Source: Gleimia hominis
Lineage (GTDB): Bacteria; Actinomycetota; Actinomycetes; Actinomycetales; Actinomycetaceae
Assembly (NCBI RefSeq): GCF_032085515.1
Contig: NZ_JASXSX010000005.1
Span: 43,781-107,780 of the forward strand
DNA length: 64,000 nt
Direction of reading: 5' to 3'
The position numbers and the translations under genes were made by a program. Within the stretch, counting starts at the first letter, position 1, and each line of letters begins with the position of its first letter. Positions 9,326-18,360 of the stretch are shown one piece after another. The notes under the pieces were generated by a model. That model searched no databases and was not told the DNA's origin. It worked only from the letters and a program-made list of their open reading frames with translations.

Positions 9326-9352
9326 GAACCTTCAACTTTAGGTTTAAGGTTC
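9326..9352 (+). other. Hairpin in the ftsZ leader
   Basis: GAACCTT (9326-9332) and AAGGTTC (9346-9352) form a perfect 7-bp stem with a 13-nt loop, about 35 nt before the ftsZ start. An alternative pairing of AACCT with AGGTT inside the same segment is possible. There is no U-tract, so it is more likely an mRNA structural element than a terminator. Confidence 0.4.
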
Positions 9353-9386
9353 TGGGTTCGTAGAGGAACATTATTTGGGGGAACCA

Positions 9387-10634
9387 GTGGCAACAGCAAC
9401 ACCGAACTACCTGGCAACGATCAAGGTTGTGGGCGTGGGTGGTGGCGGCACCAACGCAATCAACCGGATGATCGAAGCCGGTTTGAAAGGCGTGGAGTTC
9501 ATTGCGATGAACACGGACACGCAAGCACTTCTCATGTCCGATGCGGAAGTGAAAATTGACCTCGGCGAAGAACTGACCCGCGGTCTCGGCGCTGGCGCTG
9601 ACCCCACGATTGGCCGCAAGGCTGCCGAAGCGAACGAAGATGGGATCCGCGAAGCCCTCGAAGGTGCCGACATGGTGTTCGTTACCGCGGGGGAAGGTGG
9701 TGGCACCGGAACTGGCGCCGCCCCCGTAGTCGCGCGCGTGGCCCGCGAAGAAGACGCGCTCACCGTCGGGGTAGTTACGCGCCCATTCGCGTTCGAAGGA
9801 AACCGCCGGGCGTCACAAGCCGAATCTGGGATTGAATCGTTGCGCAAGGAAGTGGACACGCTGATCGTTATCCCCAACGACCGCCTCCTGCAGATTTCCG
9901 ACCGGAACGTTTCGTATTTAGACGCGTTCCGTATGGCAGATGAGGTTCTGCGCTCAGGTGTGCAAGGTATAACCGACCTGATTACGACGCCCGGCGAGGT
10001 GAACGTCGACTTCGCAGACGTTAAGTCCGTCATGAAAGATGCGGGAAGTGCCCTCATGGGGATCGGCAGTGCGCAGGGTGAAGACCGCGCGCTCCGGGCA
10101 GCGGAAGCGGCAATCGCCTCGCCGCTTTTGGAAGCCAGTATCGATGGAGCCCACGGGGTTCTGTTCTTCTTCCAAGCTGCATCTGACATTGGCCTGTTCG
10201 AGATTCAGCAAGCCGCGATGCTCGTCAAAGAATCCGTGCATCCGGAAGCAAATATTATTTTCGGTTCCGTCACCGACGATTCTTTGGGCGACGAAGTTCG
10301 CGTCACCGTTATCGCCGCTGGTTTCGACGAGAGTCAGAGTTCCTACACAGATCCCGATGAGGTATTCGGTTCTGTAAAGAAAGCGGAGAAAGAAAAACCC
10401 GCGCAAGCAGAGAAGAAACCGTCCGAAGAGAGCACGCCTGAGCGGCCCCTGGGTACTCTTCCGCAGCCTGCGCACCGAGCTGAACAGCCTGTGCCAACGC
10501 GGTCCGCGTTCCCCTCAGCCCGGCCAGAAAAAGAGAAGAAACGCGAGTCGGATGACTCCTTTGTCGTTCCCCGGATTTTCGATGAGGACGACGATGACGA
10601 CAAGGGGCTGGACCTGCCGGACTTCTTGCGCTGA
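9387..10634 (+). CDS. ftsZ: FtsZ, tubulin-like division GTPase
   Basis: A 415-residue tubulin homologue that polymerises into the Z-ring. The GTP-binding region GVGGGGTNAINRM lies at the N-terminus, the tubulin signature GEGGGTGTGAAP near residue 102, and the T7-loop region at VDFADVKSVM. A charged variable linker (about 325-395) precedes the acidic C-terminal peptide ending LDLPDFLR, the docking site for SepF and FtsW in actinobacteria. GTG at 9387 with GGGGGA just upstream gives the canonical N-terminus; a TTG at 9375 is in frame but overlaps that ribosome-binding site. Confidence 0.97.
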   Translation: MATATPNYLATIKVVGVGGGGTNAINRMIEAGLKGVEFIAMNTDTQALLMSDAEVKIDLGEELTRGLGAGADPTIGRKAAEANEDGIREALEGADMVFVTAGEGGGTGTGAAPVVARVAREEDALTVGVVTRPFAFEGNRRASQAESGIESLRKEVDTLIVIPNDRLLQISDRNVSYLDAFRMADEVLRSGVQGITDLITTPGEVNVDFADVKSVMKDAGSALMGIGSAQGEDRALRAAEAAIASPLLEASIDGAHGVLFFFQAASDIGLFEIQQAAMLVKESVHPEANIIFGSVTDDSLGDEVRVTVIAAGFDESQSSYTDPDEVFGSVKKAEKEKPAQAEKKPSEESTPERPLGTLPQPAHRAEQPVPTRSAFPSARPEKEKKRESDDSFVVPRIFDEDDDDDKGLDLPDFLR

Positions 10635-11347
10635 TGCACACTAGCTCGCCCGACTTAGACGGTGCCCGCATCGGGTTCACGCGCATCCAGACGCCCGTTG
10701 CGGATGGTATCGACCGGCCCAACTACGGCCTCGCGGTCGGTGACGATCCGCAGGCCGTGCTTGCTGACCGGCGGGCCCTCGCGCACCTGGTGGGCAGTCC
10801 GATCGTGTGGATGGAGCAAACCCATTCCGACTGTGTCGCGGTGAACCCGCCTGCGGATCCGCGCGGCAAAAACGCGGTTCAAGCAGATGCGGTGATTGTT
10901 GCCTCGGGCGCAGCCGCGGTGCAGGTAGCGGACTGCGTCCCAATCCTCATGAGTGCCGATAGGGGACGCTGGGTCGCAGCAGTACACGCGGGCCGCAGGG
11001 GAGTTGAGAAGAACATAGTGAGCAACACGGTGCGGGCGTTGCGGGACCTGGGGGCAGAAAGCATCAGTGCCTGGGTTGGACCGTGTATTTGCGGCAAATG
11101 CTACGAGGTAGACGAAAAAACCTTTCGCGCGTGCACGCAGGTGCTACCAGTGTTGCAAGCTGAATCCCGGTGGGGGACGCGCGCGTTAGATTTGCGGGCA
11201 GGGGTGGATGCACAGCTAAACGAAGCTGGTGTTCATCACATCCATCACCGCGAAGAATGCACGTTAGAAACCCCTGACCTGCACTCTTACCGCAGATACA
11301 CCGGATGTGGCCGGCAGGTAGGGTGGATTCAAACCTCGGACCTGTAA
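10634..11347 (+). CDS. pgeF: PgeF/YfiH-family multicopper-oxidase-like protein
   Basis: A 237-residue YfiH (DUF152) protein, the usual neighbour of ftsZ in Gram-positive bacteria. The VHAGRRGV histidine motif, WVGPCICGKCYEV cysteine motif and a second histidine region (HHIHHREECT) supply the likely metal ligands. Family members act in peptidoglycan editing (PgeF) or as purine nucleoside phosphorylases; which holds here cannot be read from sequence. The start is in a TGATG overlap with ftsZ, so translation is probably coupled. Confidence 0.85.
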   Translation: MHTSSPDLDGARIGFTRIQTPVADGIDRPNYGLAVGDDPQAVLADRRALAHLVGSPIVWMEQTHSDCVAVNPPADPRGKNAVQADAVIVASGAAAVQVADCVPILMSADRGRWVAAVHAGRRGVEKNIVSNTVRALRDLGAESISAWVGPCICGKCYEVDEKTFRACTQVLPVLQAESRWGTRALDLRAGVDAQLNEAGVHHIHHREECTLETPDLHSYRRYTGCGRQVGWIQTSDL

Positions 11348-11435
11348 GACACGCCGAGTCAAACCATGCGTCGCAAGCTTTCGTCATCTAACTTTGAGAT
11401 ATCGACTTAAGCCGGCGAAAAATGGGAGGTCTGGG

Positions 11436-11873
11436 ATGTCAGGTGCGCTGAACCAGGTAATGGCAAAAATGGGGTGGCGTAGCTACTCGGATGAAGAACC
11501 TGAATACTACGAAGATGAGGCAGCGTACGAACCCGAGGAGGAATACGAACCCATGACTGTGCTTCCGCGCCCTGAAGTTGTGTCTTCAAAGCAACCAGAT
11601 CTGAGTCGGATTAAAACAGTGCGGCCCGCTTCTTACGAAGATGCGCGCACAATTGGTGAGGCATTTCGTGACGGCATTCCCGTGATCGTGAACCTCGCTG
11701 GGATGAGCGAGACTGAGTCACGAAGAATCGTGGATTTCTGTGCTGGGTTAACGTTTGGTCTACGCGGAGAAATCGAAGTTGTGGGCGGCGAGGTACTATT
11801 GCTTTCTCCCGAGTCCGTGAAGATTGAGAACGACGCGGTTAAAGCGTCTCGTTCTTCCTCCATTTTTGATTAA
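11436..11873 (+). CDS. sepF: SepF, FtsZ membrane anchor
   Basis: A 145-residue SepF: N-terminal region with MAKMGW, an acidic linker rich in Glu and Tyr, then the conserved core from TVRPASYEDARTIGEAFRDG through IVDFCAGLTFGLRG to the C-terminus. SepF binds the FtsZ tail and tethers it to the membrane in actinobacteria, which lack FtsA. ATG at 11436 has GGGAGGT six bases upstream. The frame is open further upstream but without family similarity. It sits between pgeF and yggT as expected. Confidence 0.94.
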   Translation: MSGALNQVMAKMGWRSYSDEEPEYYEDEAAYEPEEEYEPMTVLPRPEVVSSKQPDLSRIKTVRPASYEDARTIGEAFRDGIPVIVNLAGMSETESRRIVDFCAGLTFGLRGEIEVVGGEVLLLSPESVKIENDAVKASRSSSIFD

Positions 11874-11885
11874 GAGCGATCCAAC

Positions 11886-12173
11886 TTGGTATTAATCGGC
11901 AATATTATCCAGGTCCTCGTCTCCGTGTACACCCTGGTTTTGCTGGCCCGGATGATCCTAGACTGGGTACAGTTTTTCTCCCAAGACTGGCGCCCTCAGG
12001 GTTTGATCCTTCTGGTGGCGAACGTCGTGTACGCGCTCACTGATCCGCCGTTGCGCTGGCTGCGGAAAAGAATTCCTCCGCTGCGTCTGGGAGCGATCGC
12101 CTTGGACGTGGGCTTTATTGTGCTTTTTGTGGGGGTAATTTTTATAGGAAATTTGGCAAAATACCTGTTCTAG
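11886..12173 (+). CDS. yggT: YggT-family membrane protein
   Basis: A 95-residue protein with two hydrophobic segments (about 3-22 and 70-93) and the family stretch DPPLRWLRKRIPPLRLGAIALD. YggT proteins are small membrane proteins linked to division clusters and osmotic stress tolerance; the molecular role is unclear. The start is taken as TTG at 11886, 12 bp after sepF; the ribosome-binding site is weak, but no later start keeps the first membrane segment. Confidence 0.85.
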   Translation: MVLIGNIIQVLVSVYTLVLLARMILDWVQFFSQDWRPQGLILLVANVVYALTDPPLRWLRKRIPPLRLGAIALDVGFIVLFVGVIFIGNLAKYLF

Positions 12174-12242
12174 GTAGGAAGCCCGCTAGAAATTCGGTAA
12201 CCTATTAGCGATGAGTGTTTGAAAGAACACGTCAATGGTGAA

Positions 12243-12312
12243 GGTCGGCGCTGGCTAGAGCTTCAGATCGCATGTGCGAAATGGGGCGTAGTCTGAACTC
12301 GACCCGCCGACC
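12243..12312 (+). promoter_or_regulatory. divIVA leader with long-range inverted repeat
   Basis: GGTCGGCG (12243-12250) and CGCCGACC (12305-12312) form a perfect 8-bp inverted repeat 54 bases apart just before the divIVA ribosome-binding site (AGAGGTGAAG). The 172-bp gap also holds a short GTGTT/AACAC inverted repeat near 12216. The leader RNA could fold; no function can be assigned. Confidence 0.35.
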
Positions 12313-12345
12313 AAAAGAATTGTATCGAGATCCAGAGGTGAAGAA

Positions 12346-12945
12346 ATGGCGCTGCTCACGACAGAGGATGTCTTAAATAAGACTTTCCAGTCAGTGAAGT
12401 TCCGTGAGGGTTATGACCAGGTCGAGGTAGATGAGTTCCTCGATGAGGTTGTAGAGACCATCTATGCCCTTCAGGTTGAAAACACCGAGCTGAAACAGAA
12501 GTTGGAAGAAGCGGAGTCGAACGCTCCGAAGGTGGCGGAAACTACGCCGCAGCCAGAACCTGTTGTTGAACCTGAACCCGAACCGGAACCGGAGCCTGAA
12601 CCCGCTCCTGTTGCTGAACCCGCTCAGGCTACGCGCACCAGTGCTACCGGTGAGCCCGAGGACGCGACGTCCATGCTGGCGCTCGCTCAGCGAGTACACG
12701 ACGAATACGTGCGCGACGGCCGTCAGGAAGGTGAGCGGTTGATCGCAGAGGCTCGCCAGCAAGGTGAGAAGATTGTGCGTGAAGCAGAAGATGAGCACAC
12801 GTCAATCCTCAAGAAGCTCGATGAGGAACGGTCGATGCTCGAGTCGAAGATTAACGAGCTCAAGCACTTCGAGTCTGATTACCGCGGGAAGATCCGCAAC
12901 CACCTCCAGTCACTACTTACTGAGGTGGACGCTCCACGCGAGTGA
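12346..12945 (+). CDS. wag31: DivIVA/Wag31, polar growth scaffold
   Basis: A 199-residue coiled-coil protein. The N-terminal DivIVA membrane-targeting domain (MALLTTEDVLNKTFQ, then EGYDQVEVDEFLDEV) leads into a first coiled coil, a Pro-Glu repeat linker (about 64-92, PEPEPEPEPEP) and a second coiled coil from about 108 to the end. In actinobacteria it marks the poles and recruits the cell-wall synthesis machinery. It is the last gene of the division cluster and has its own leader. Confidence 0.95.
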   Translation: MALLTTEDVLNKTFQSVKFREGYDQVEVDEFLDEVVETIYALQVENTELKQKLEEAESNAPKVAETTPQPEPVVEPEPEPEPEPEPAPVAEPAQATRTSATGEPEDATSMLALAQRVHDEYVRDGRQEGERLIAEARQQGEKIVREAEDEHTSILKKLDEERSMLESKINELKHFESDYRGKIRNHLQSLLTEVDAPRE

Positions 12946-12973
12946 AATAGGTTCTGAACAAGCGAGCAATGTG

Positions 12974-13003
12974 GCGGCGGCAAGCACTATCGCTTGTCGC
13001 CGC
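12974..13003 (+). terminator. Hairpin terminator after divIVA
   Basis: GCGGCGGCAAGC (12974-12985), a 6-nt loop and GCTTGTCGCCGC (12992-13003) form a 12-bp stem with one G-U pair. It is followed by a mixed TCTTGCTT tract rather than a clean U-run. It lies in the gap between divIVA and lspA and probably ends the division-cluster transcript. Confidence 0.6.
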
Positions 13004-13074
13004 TCTTGCTTGGACTCACGGGGATACGCAATTAGCTCTGCAGGTTTCAAAAAACGACGCACGACAACGGGGGT

Positions 13075-13638
13075 GTGGTGGGCGCACAATTAACGCGGCA
13101 CGCAGTGACGCTTTGGGCCGTGGCGGCGGTGTGCGTGGCGGTTGACCAGGGGACAAAGCTTTGGGCCCTGACGGCGCTTGAAGCGGGACAGGTGCGGCCG
13201 TTCATCGGATCTTTCATTTCCCTACAGCTGGTGTCTAACCCCGGGGCTGCGTTCTCTTTCTTATCGGGTGCCACGTGGCTATTCACCCTCGTGGCAGGCG
13301 TTGTTTGTGCACTAATCATCTACGTTTCGTTCCAGGTTAGGAGCCGGCCGTGGGCTCTATGTTTAGGAATCCTTTTGGGAGGTGCGGTTGGGAACCTTGT
13401 GGACCGCATTACCCAACCTCCTGCGGTGGGAATGGGCCACGTGGTGGATTTCTTGAACTGGAACGGCTGGTTTGTTGGCAACGTGGCGGACATTTTTATC
13501 GTCCTGGCTGCCGCTGGCATATTCGGGCTGTCTATTGCCGGAATCCCATTTAGCCCCGAATCCAGCAAGGGTCGGCGCGGGCATTCTGCGGGCGGCCAAG
13601 AGCAAGTTGCGCCTAGACAAGGGCAACCCGATGAGTGA
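13075..13638 (+). CDS. lspA: LspA, lipoprotein signal peptidase
   Basis: A 187-residue aspartic protease with four membrane segments. It cleaves signal peptides of diacylglyceryl-modified prolipoproteins. Conserved motifs are VDQGTKLWA, VSNPGAAFSF, GNLVDRI and NVADIFIVLAA; the Asp residues of the last two are the catalytic pair. GTG at 13075 follows an ACGGGGG ribosome-binding site. It overlaps rluD by 8 bp. It would process the lipoproteins encoded elsewhere in this window. Confidence 0.93.
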   Translation: MVGAQLTRHAVTLWAVAAVCVAVDQGTKLWALTALEAGQVRPFIGSFISLQLVSNPGAAFSFLSGATWLFTLVAGVVCALIIYVSFQVRSRPWALCLGILLGGAVGNLVDRITQPPAVGMGHVVDFLNWNGWFVGNVADIFIVLAAAGIFGLSIAGIPFSPESSKGRRGHSAGGQEQVAPRQGQPDE

Positions 13639-14551
13639 CACCCGTTTCCTCCCGATCCCAGATGCCTTAGTGGGGATGCGCGTGGACACTGCGCTGGCGC
13701 GTATGCTCGGGCTGTCCCGCACCGCGAGTAGTGACCTCGTGGAAGCGGGGAAAGTTCGGGTTAACGCACAGACAGTAAAGAAGAACTTCAAACTACCGGG
13801 TGAGGGTTTGCTGGAAGTCGACATGGCGCAGCCGAAAGCAGTGCCACCCCCGGTTGTGGGCATGGACATTATCTACAACGACGAAGACGTCGTGGTGGTC
13901 AACAAACCGGTGGGAGTGGCCGCGCACACCGGGCCGGGCTGGTCCGGACCAACCGTGTTAACAGAACTGGAGGCAAGTGGTTTACGCATCTCCACGTCGG
14001 GCCCACCGGAGCGACAAGGGATAGTACATCGCCTCGACGTGGGCACCTCCGGGGCAATGGCAGTGGCGAAATCCGAGCTGGCGTACACCAAACTCAAACA
14101 CGCGTTCAAAGAACGAAAGGTGCGCAAAATCTACCACGCGATCGTGTGCGGCCACCCGGACCCGCAGACCGGGACGATTGACGCACCGATTGCGCGCCAC
14201 CCCTCAAAAGAATGGCGTATGGCAGTAGTAGCGGGAGGACGCCGCGCAGTCACGCACTACCGCACACTCGAACTGCTCGCGGGAGCCGCGCTGGTTGAAG
14301 TGGAGTTAGAAACCGGCCGCACCCACCAAATCCGCGTGCATTTCTCCGCCCTCCACCACCCGTGCGTGGGGGACACATTCTACGGTGCGGACCCGCAGCA
14401 AGCGGAAAAACTCGGGCTTAAACGCCAGTGGTTACACGCCCGAACCCTCGAATTCGAACATCCCCGCACAGGTATCCGCACGGTTGTGAACGCGCCATAC
14501 ATGGCGGACTTGGAAGGCGCGTTAAACCAACTGCGACACTTCGGTGAATAA
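13631..14551 (+). CDS. rluD: RluD/RluA-family 23S rRNA pseudouridine synthase
   Basis: About 306 residues: an S4 RNA-binding domain at the N-terminus (RVDTALARMLGLSRTASSDLV) and a pseudouridine synthase domain with the catalytic motif HRLDVGTSG and the later TGRTHQIRVH. It converts specific uridines in 23S rRNA. The ATG at 13631 overlaps the lspA end; the frame is open upstream but that part lies inside lspA. The exact target uridines cannot be read from sequence. Confidence 0.92.
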   Translation: MSDTRFLPIPDALVGMRVDTALARMLGLSRTASSDLVEAGKVRVNAQTVKKNFKLPGEGLLEVDMAQPKAVPPPVVGMDIIYNDEDVVVVNKPVGVAAHTGPGWSGPTVLTELEASGLRISTSGPPERQGIVHRLDVGTSGAMAVAKSELAYTKLKHAFKERKVRKIYHAIVCGHPDPQTGTIDAPIARHPSKEWRMAVVAGGRRAVTHYRTLELLAGAALVEVELETGRTHQIRVHFSALHHPCVGDTFYGADPQQAEKLGLKRQWLHARTLEFEHPRTGIRTVVNAPYMADLEGALNQLRHFGE

Positions 14552-14564
14552 CCCGCGCTCGGGT

Positions 14565-14577
14565 TAAACTGGCGCCA
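14565..14577 (+). promoter_or_regulatory. Leaderless promoter of dnaE
   Basis: A TAAACT -10 box at 14565-14570 ends six bases before the dnaE ATG, and no ribosome-binding site is visible. This TANNNT-6nt-ATG layout is the actinobacterial signature of a leaderless transcript starting at the A of ATG. Confidence 0.6.
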
Positions 14578-17500
14578 TGGCTAAAGATCAGTTCGTTCAC
14601 CTACACAACCACACCGAGTACTCAATGCTAGATGGCGCTTCAAAACTGAAGCCCCTGGTGGAAGAGGCTGCGCGGCTGAATCAAGAAGCCATCGCCATCA
14701 CCGACCACGGCTACCTGTTTGGCGCCTACGAGTTCTACACCGAAGCGAAAGCCGCTGGAGTTAAACCAATTGTCGGTTTGGAAGCCTACATGACGCCCGG
14801 CATATCCCGGTTCGAACAAAAACGCGTGCTGTGGGGCGAAGAGTGGCAGCGGCGCGACGACGTTTCTGCCCGCGGTGCGTACACTCACCTGACGCTCATC
14901 GCGGAAACCACCGAAGGGATGCACAACCTGTTCCGCATGGGGTCACTCGCTTCCCTCGAGGGACAGATGGGTAAGTGGCCGCGGATCGACATGGAACTAC
15001 TTGAACGCTACTCAAAAGGACTGATCGCGTTCACCGGCTGCCCGTCCTCTGAGGTGCAGACCCGCCTGCGCCTCGGGCAGTGGGACGAAGCAGTGGCGGC
15101 GACGGGGCGGCTGAAAGACATTTTCGGTAAAGACAACCTCTACGTGGAACTAATGGACCATGGGATTGAAATTGAACGCCGCACCAAAGCAGACCTACTG
15201 AAACTGTCTAAACACATGGGGCTACCCCCGGTGGTCACCAACGACGCTCACTACGTGCGCAAAGAAGACCGCGATATTCAAGACGCGCTCTTGTGCATTA
15301 ACTCCGGGTCCACGCTCAACGACCCGGACCGATTCCGATTTGACGGTTCAGGCTACTACATTCGTTCGTCCGAGGACATGCGAAACGACTGGTTGGAACT
15401 ACCGCAAGCATGTGACAACACGCTCGAAATCGCACGCCGCTGCGACATCACTTTCCGCACCACCGCGGATGGGGCAAACTTTATGCCGCGCTTCCCAGTG
15501 CCTCAAGGGGAAGATGAGACCTCATGGTTCGTTAAAGAGGTAGAGCGCGGACTCATCTCCCGGTTCCCGTCGGGCGTGCCAGACCACGTGCGTAAACAAG
15601 CGGAATACGAAGTGGGGATCATTACGCAAATGGGGTTCCCCGGCTACTTCCTGGTGGTGTCCGACTTCATCCGCTGGGCGAAAAGTCAAAACATTCGCGT
15701 GGGTCCGGGCCGTGGTTCAGGGGCAGGCTCAATGGTGGCGTACGCGATGCACATCACGGACTTGAACCCCCTCGAACACGGATTGATCTTTGAACGGTTC
15801 CTGAACCCAGAACGCGTGTCCATGCCGGACTTCGACGTAGACTTTGACGAGCGTAGGCGCGGCGAAGTGATCGAGTACGTGACCCAAAAGTACGGTGACG
15901 ACCGGGTCGCGCAGGTAGTTACCTACGGGAAGATTAAAGCTAAGCAGGCGCTGAAAGATTCCGCGCGCGTGCAGGGGCTCCCGTATTCAGTTGGCGAGAA
16001 ACTGACGAAAGCCATGCCCCCATCCGTGATGGGGAAAGACATCACCGTGTCGGGCATCTTTGACCCAAACGATAAACGCTACGACGAGGCCGCGGAATTC
16101 CGGCGTTTGCACGCGGAAGAACCGGACACGCACCCCGTGGTGGACATGGCGAAAGGACTCGAGGGAATCACTCGCCAGTGGGGCGTGCACGCGTGCGCAG
16201 TAATCATGTCATCCGCACCGCTGCAAGACATCATCCCGATGATGAAGCGACCCGCAGACGGCGCGATCATCACGCAGTTCGACTACCCGACGTGCGAATC
16301 CCTCGGGCTACTAAAAATGGACTTCCTGGGGCTGCGCAACCTCACGGTACTATCGGACACGATTGAAAACATTGGGCTAAACGGAAAGAAACAACCGGAC
16401 CTGCAGGAAGTTCCGCTCGACGACCAAGCGACATTCAAACTGCTCTCAACGGGGGAGACGCTGGGTGTGTTCCAACTCGATGGGGACGGGATGCAGAAGC
16501 TGCTCAAACGGATGCGGCCCAACAACTTCGAAGACATTTCCGCTGTGGGTGCACTCTACCGGCCCGGCCCGATGGGGGCGGATTCGCACAATAAGTACGC
16601 GGACCGCAAGAACGGGCGGGCCCCGATTGAACCAATCCACCCGGAACTCGCGGAACCACTGAAAGACATTCTCGGCACCACATACGGCCTGATCGTCTAC
16701 CAGGAACAGGTGATGGCGATCGCGCAGAAACTGGCGGGATACACGCTGGGACAAGCGGACTTGCTGCGCCGCGCCATGGGGAAGAAGAAAAAGGAGATCC
16801 TGGATAAGGAATACGTCCCATTCCGCCAGGGAATGATCGACCACGGGTACTCGGAAGACGCGGTGAAAACCCTGTGGGATATTTTGGTACCGTTTTCTAA
16901 CTACGCGTTCAACAAGGCGCACTCGGCGGCCTACGGGTTGGTGTCGTATTGGACCGCGTGGTTGAAAACCCATTACCCAGTCGAGTTCATGGCGGCACTA
17001 CTCACATCGCAAAAGGACAATAAAGACAAGCTGTCGCTGTACCTGTCGGAGTGTCGGCGCATGGGGATCACGGTGCTGCCTCCGGATGTGAACTCTTCGG
17101 AAGCGAACTTCACAGCTGTGGGGGAGGACATCCGGTTTGGGCTCGCAGCGGTGCGGAACGTGGGTGGCCACGTGGTGGATGGGATCACGGCGACCCGCAA
17201 GGAACGAGGAGACTACGAGGATTTCACGGACTTTTTAGATAAGGTACCGACCGCGGTGTGTAACAAGCGCACGATCGAGTCGCTGATTAAAGCGGGGGCA
17301 TTTGACGCGATTGAACCGTGTCGGCGTGCTCTGGTGGCGATTCACGAGGAAGCGGTGGATTCTTCCGTGAAGCTGAAACGCAATGAGGCTGCGGGCCAGT
17401 TCGACTTGTTCGCGTCCGCCACGGATATGGGGATGTCTGCGATGACGGTTGAGGTACCGCAGATTCCGGAATGGCCGAAGAAAGAAAAGTTGGCTTTTGA

Positions 17501-18113
17501 ACGCGAAATGCTGGGGTTGTACGTGTCGGACCACCCGCTGTCTGGGGTTAATCGGGCGTTGGCGCGGTACCAGGATCAGGAGATTTCACAGCTCGTGAAC
17601 GCGGAATCGCTGCAGGACAGGCAGAGCGTTAAGGTTGCGGGGTTGATTACGGCGGTGGCGATTAAAACGACACGCAAAGGCGAGCTGTGGGCCACCGCTA
17701 CACTTGAGGACCTGTCGGGCTCGGTGAATATCCTGTTCTTCCCCCGCACTTACCAGACGATTTCGCATGCGCTGAGTGCGGATTTGATTGTTCAAGTTGA
17801 GGGGCAGGTGCTGGACCGGGACTCGGAGGTTTCCATTGCGGGCCAGACGATGACGATTCTGGATTTGCGTGAGGACGGGACCGTGCCGGTGGTTTTGGAT
17901 ATGCCGTGGCAGTTCTGCACCACCGACCGCGTGGAGATGCTGCGCGACATTTTGAGTGCGCACCCCGGGCCCTCACCCGTGCACATGCGGATTAAACGCG
18001 CGGGCACCCCCACGATCCTCGCGGAACTGGGGCAACGCTACCGGGTGAACACGGATTCGTCGTTCTACTCGGACCTGAAGGCCACGCTTGGGCCGGCGAT
18101 CCTGGCGGACTAG
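14577..18113 (+). CDS. dnaE: DnaE, DNA polymerase III alpha subunit
   Basis: A 1178-residue replicative polymerase. The PHP domain is at the N-terminus (HLHNHTEYSMLDGA). The polymerase palm has RGSGAGSMVAYAM and the catalytic PDFDVDF motif at 417-423, with a third acidic residue in MDFLGLRNLT near 582. A helix-hairpin-helix region and an OB-fold (about 985-1080) follow. Length and domain order match actinobacterial DnaE1. It appears to be transcribed as a leaderless message and ends 22 bp before the convergent S4 gene. Confidence 0.97.
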   Translation: MAKDQFVHLHNHTEYSMLDGASKLKPLVEEAARLNQEAIAITDHGYLFGAYEFYTEAKAAGVKPIVGLEAYMTPGISRFEQKRVLWGEEWQRRDDVSARGAYTHLTLIAETTEGMHNLFRMGSLASLEGQMGKWPRIDMELLERYSKGLIAFTGCPSSEVQTRLRLGQWDEAVAATGRLKDIFGKDNLYVELMDHGIEIERRTKADLLKLSKHMGLPPVVTNDAHYVRKEDRDIQDALLCINSGSTLNDPDRFRFDGSGYYIRSSEDMRNDWLELPQACDNTLEIARRCDITFRTTADGANFMPRFPVPQGEDETSWFVKEVERGLISRFPSGVPDHVRKQAEYEVGIITQMGFPGYFLVVSDFIRWAKSQNIRVGPGRGSGAGSMVAYAMHITDLNPLEHGLIFERFLNPERVSMPDFDVDFDERRRGEVIEYVTQKYGDDRVAQVVTYGKIKAKQALKDSARVQGLPYSVGEKLTKAMPPSVMGKDITVSGIFDPNDKRYDEAAEFRRLHAEEPDTHPVVDMAKGLEGITRQWGVHACAVIMSSAPLQDIIPMMKRPADGAIITQFDYPTCESLGLLKMDFLGLRNLTVLSDTIENIGLNGKKQPDLQEVPLDDQATFKLLSTGETLGVFQLDGDGMQKLLKRMRPNNFEDISAVGALYRPGPMGADSHNKYADRKNGRAPIEPIHPELAEPLKDILGTTYGLIVYQEQVMAIAQKLAGYTLGQADLLRRAMGKKKKEILDKEYVPFRQGMIDHGYSEDAVKTLWDILVPFSNYAFNKAHSAAYGLVSYWTAWLKTHYPVEFMAALLTSQKDNKDKLSLYLSECRRMGITVLPPDVNSSEANFTAVGEDIRFGLAAVRNVGGHVVDGITATRKERGDYEDFTDFLDKVPTAVCNKRTIESLIKAGAFDAIEPCRRALVAIHEEAVDSSVKLKRNEAAGQFDLFASATDMGMSAMTVEVPQIPEWPKKEKLAFEREMLGLYVSDHPLSGVNRALARYQDQEISQLVNAESLQDRQSVKVAGLITAVAIKTTRKGELWATATLEDLSGSVNILFFPRTYQTISHALSADLIVQVEGQVLDRDSEVSIAGQTMTILDLREDGTVPVVLDMPWQFCTTDRVEMLRDILSAHPGPSPVHMRIKRAGTPTILAELGQRYRVNTDSSFYSDLKATLGPAILAD

Positions 18114-18135
18114 TACCTGCAGGCGAACCCGCGGG

Positions 18136-18360
18136 TTAGGGAGCAGAAACGACCTGTACGGTTTCGTCGCCGTCGTCAAAGTGGACGGTGATGACCTGCC
18201 CGGTTTTCAGCTGCTTCCCCCTCCGGGTTTCCACCTGCCCGTCGACGTCCACGAATCCCCCTTGGATTGCTTCGCGCGCCATCACGCCATCTTCCACGAG
18301 GTTCGCTAGCTTCAATAGTTGCCCCAGTCGAATCGTGCCTTTAACGGGTACCTGCTGCAT
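18136..18360 (-). CDS. Small S4-domain RNA-binding protein
   Basis: A 74-residue protein that is essentially one S4 domain: IRLGQLLKLANLVEDGVMAREAIQGG, then VDGQVETRRGKQL. It resembles the YbcJ/YaaA group of small S4 proteins, which bind RNA or ribosome-related targets. The start overlaps the end of the upstream VanZ-like gene by 20 bp, so the two form an operon. The precise target is unknown. Confidence 0.85.
   Translation of the reverse strand: MQQVPVKGTIRLGQLLKLANLVEDGVMAREAIQGGFVDVDGQVETRRGKQLKTGQVITVHFDDGDETVQVVSAP

Noticed and set aside
9407..10189. 260-codon minus-strand frame opposite ftsZ
   Set aside because: Shadow frame; ftsZ motifs on the plus strand are decisive.
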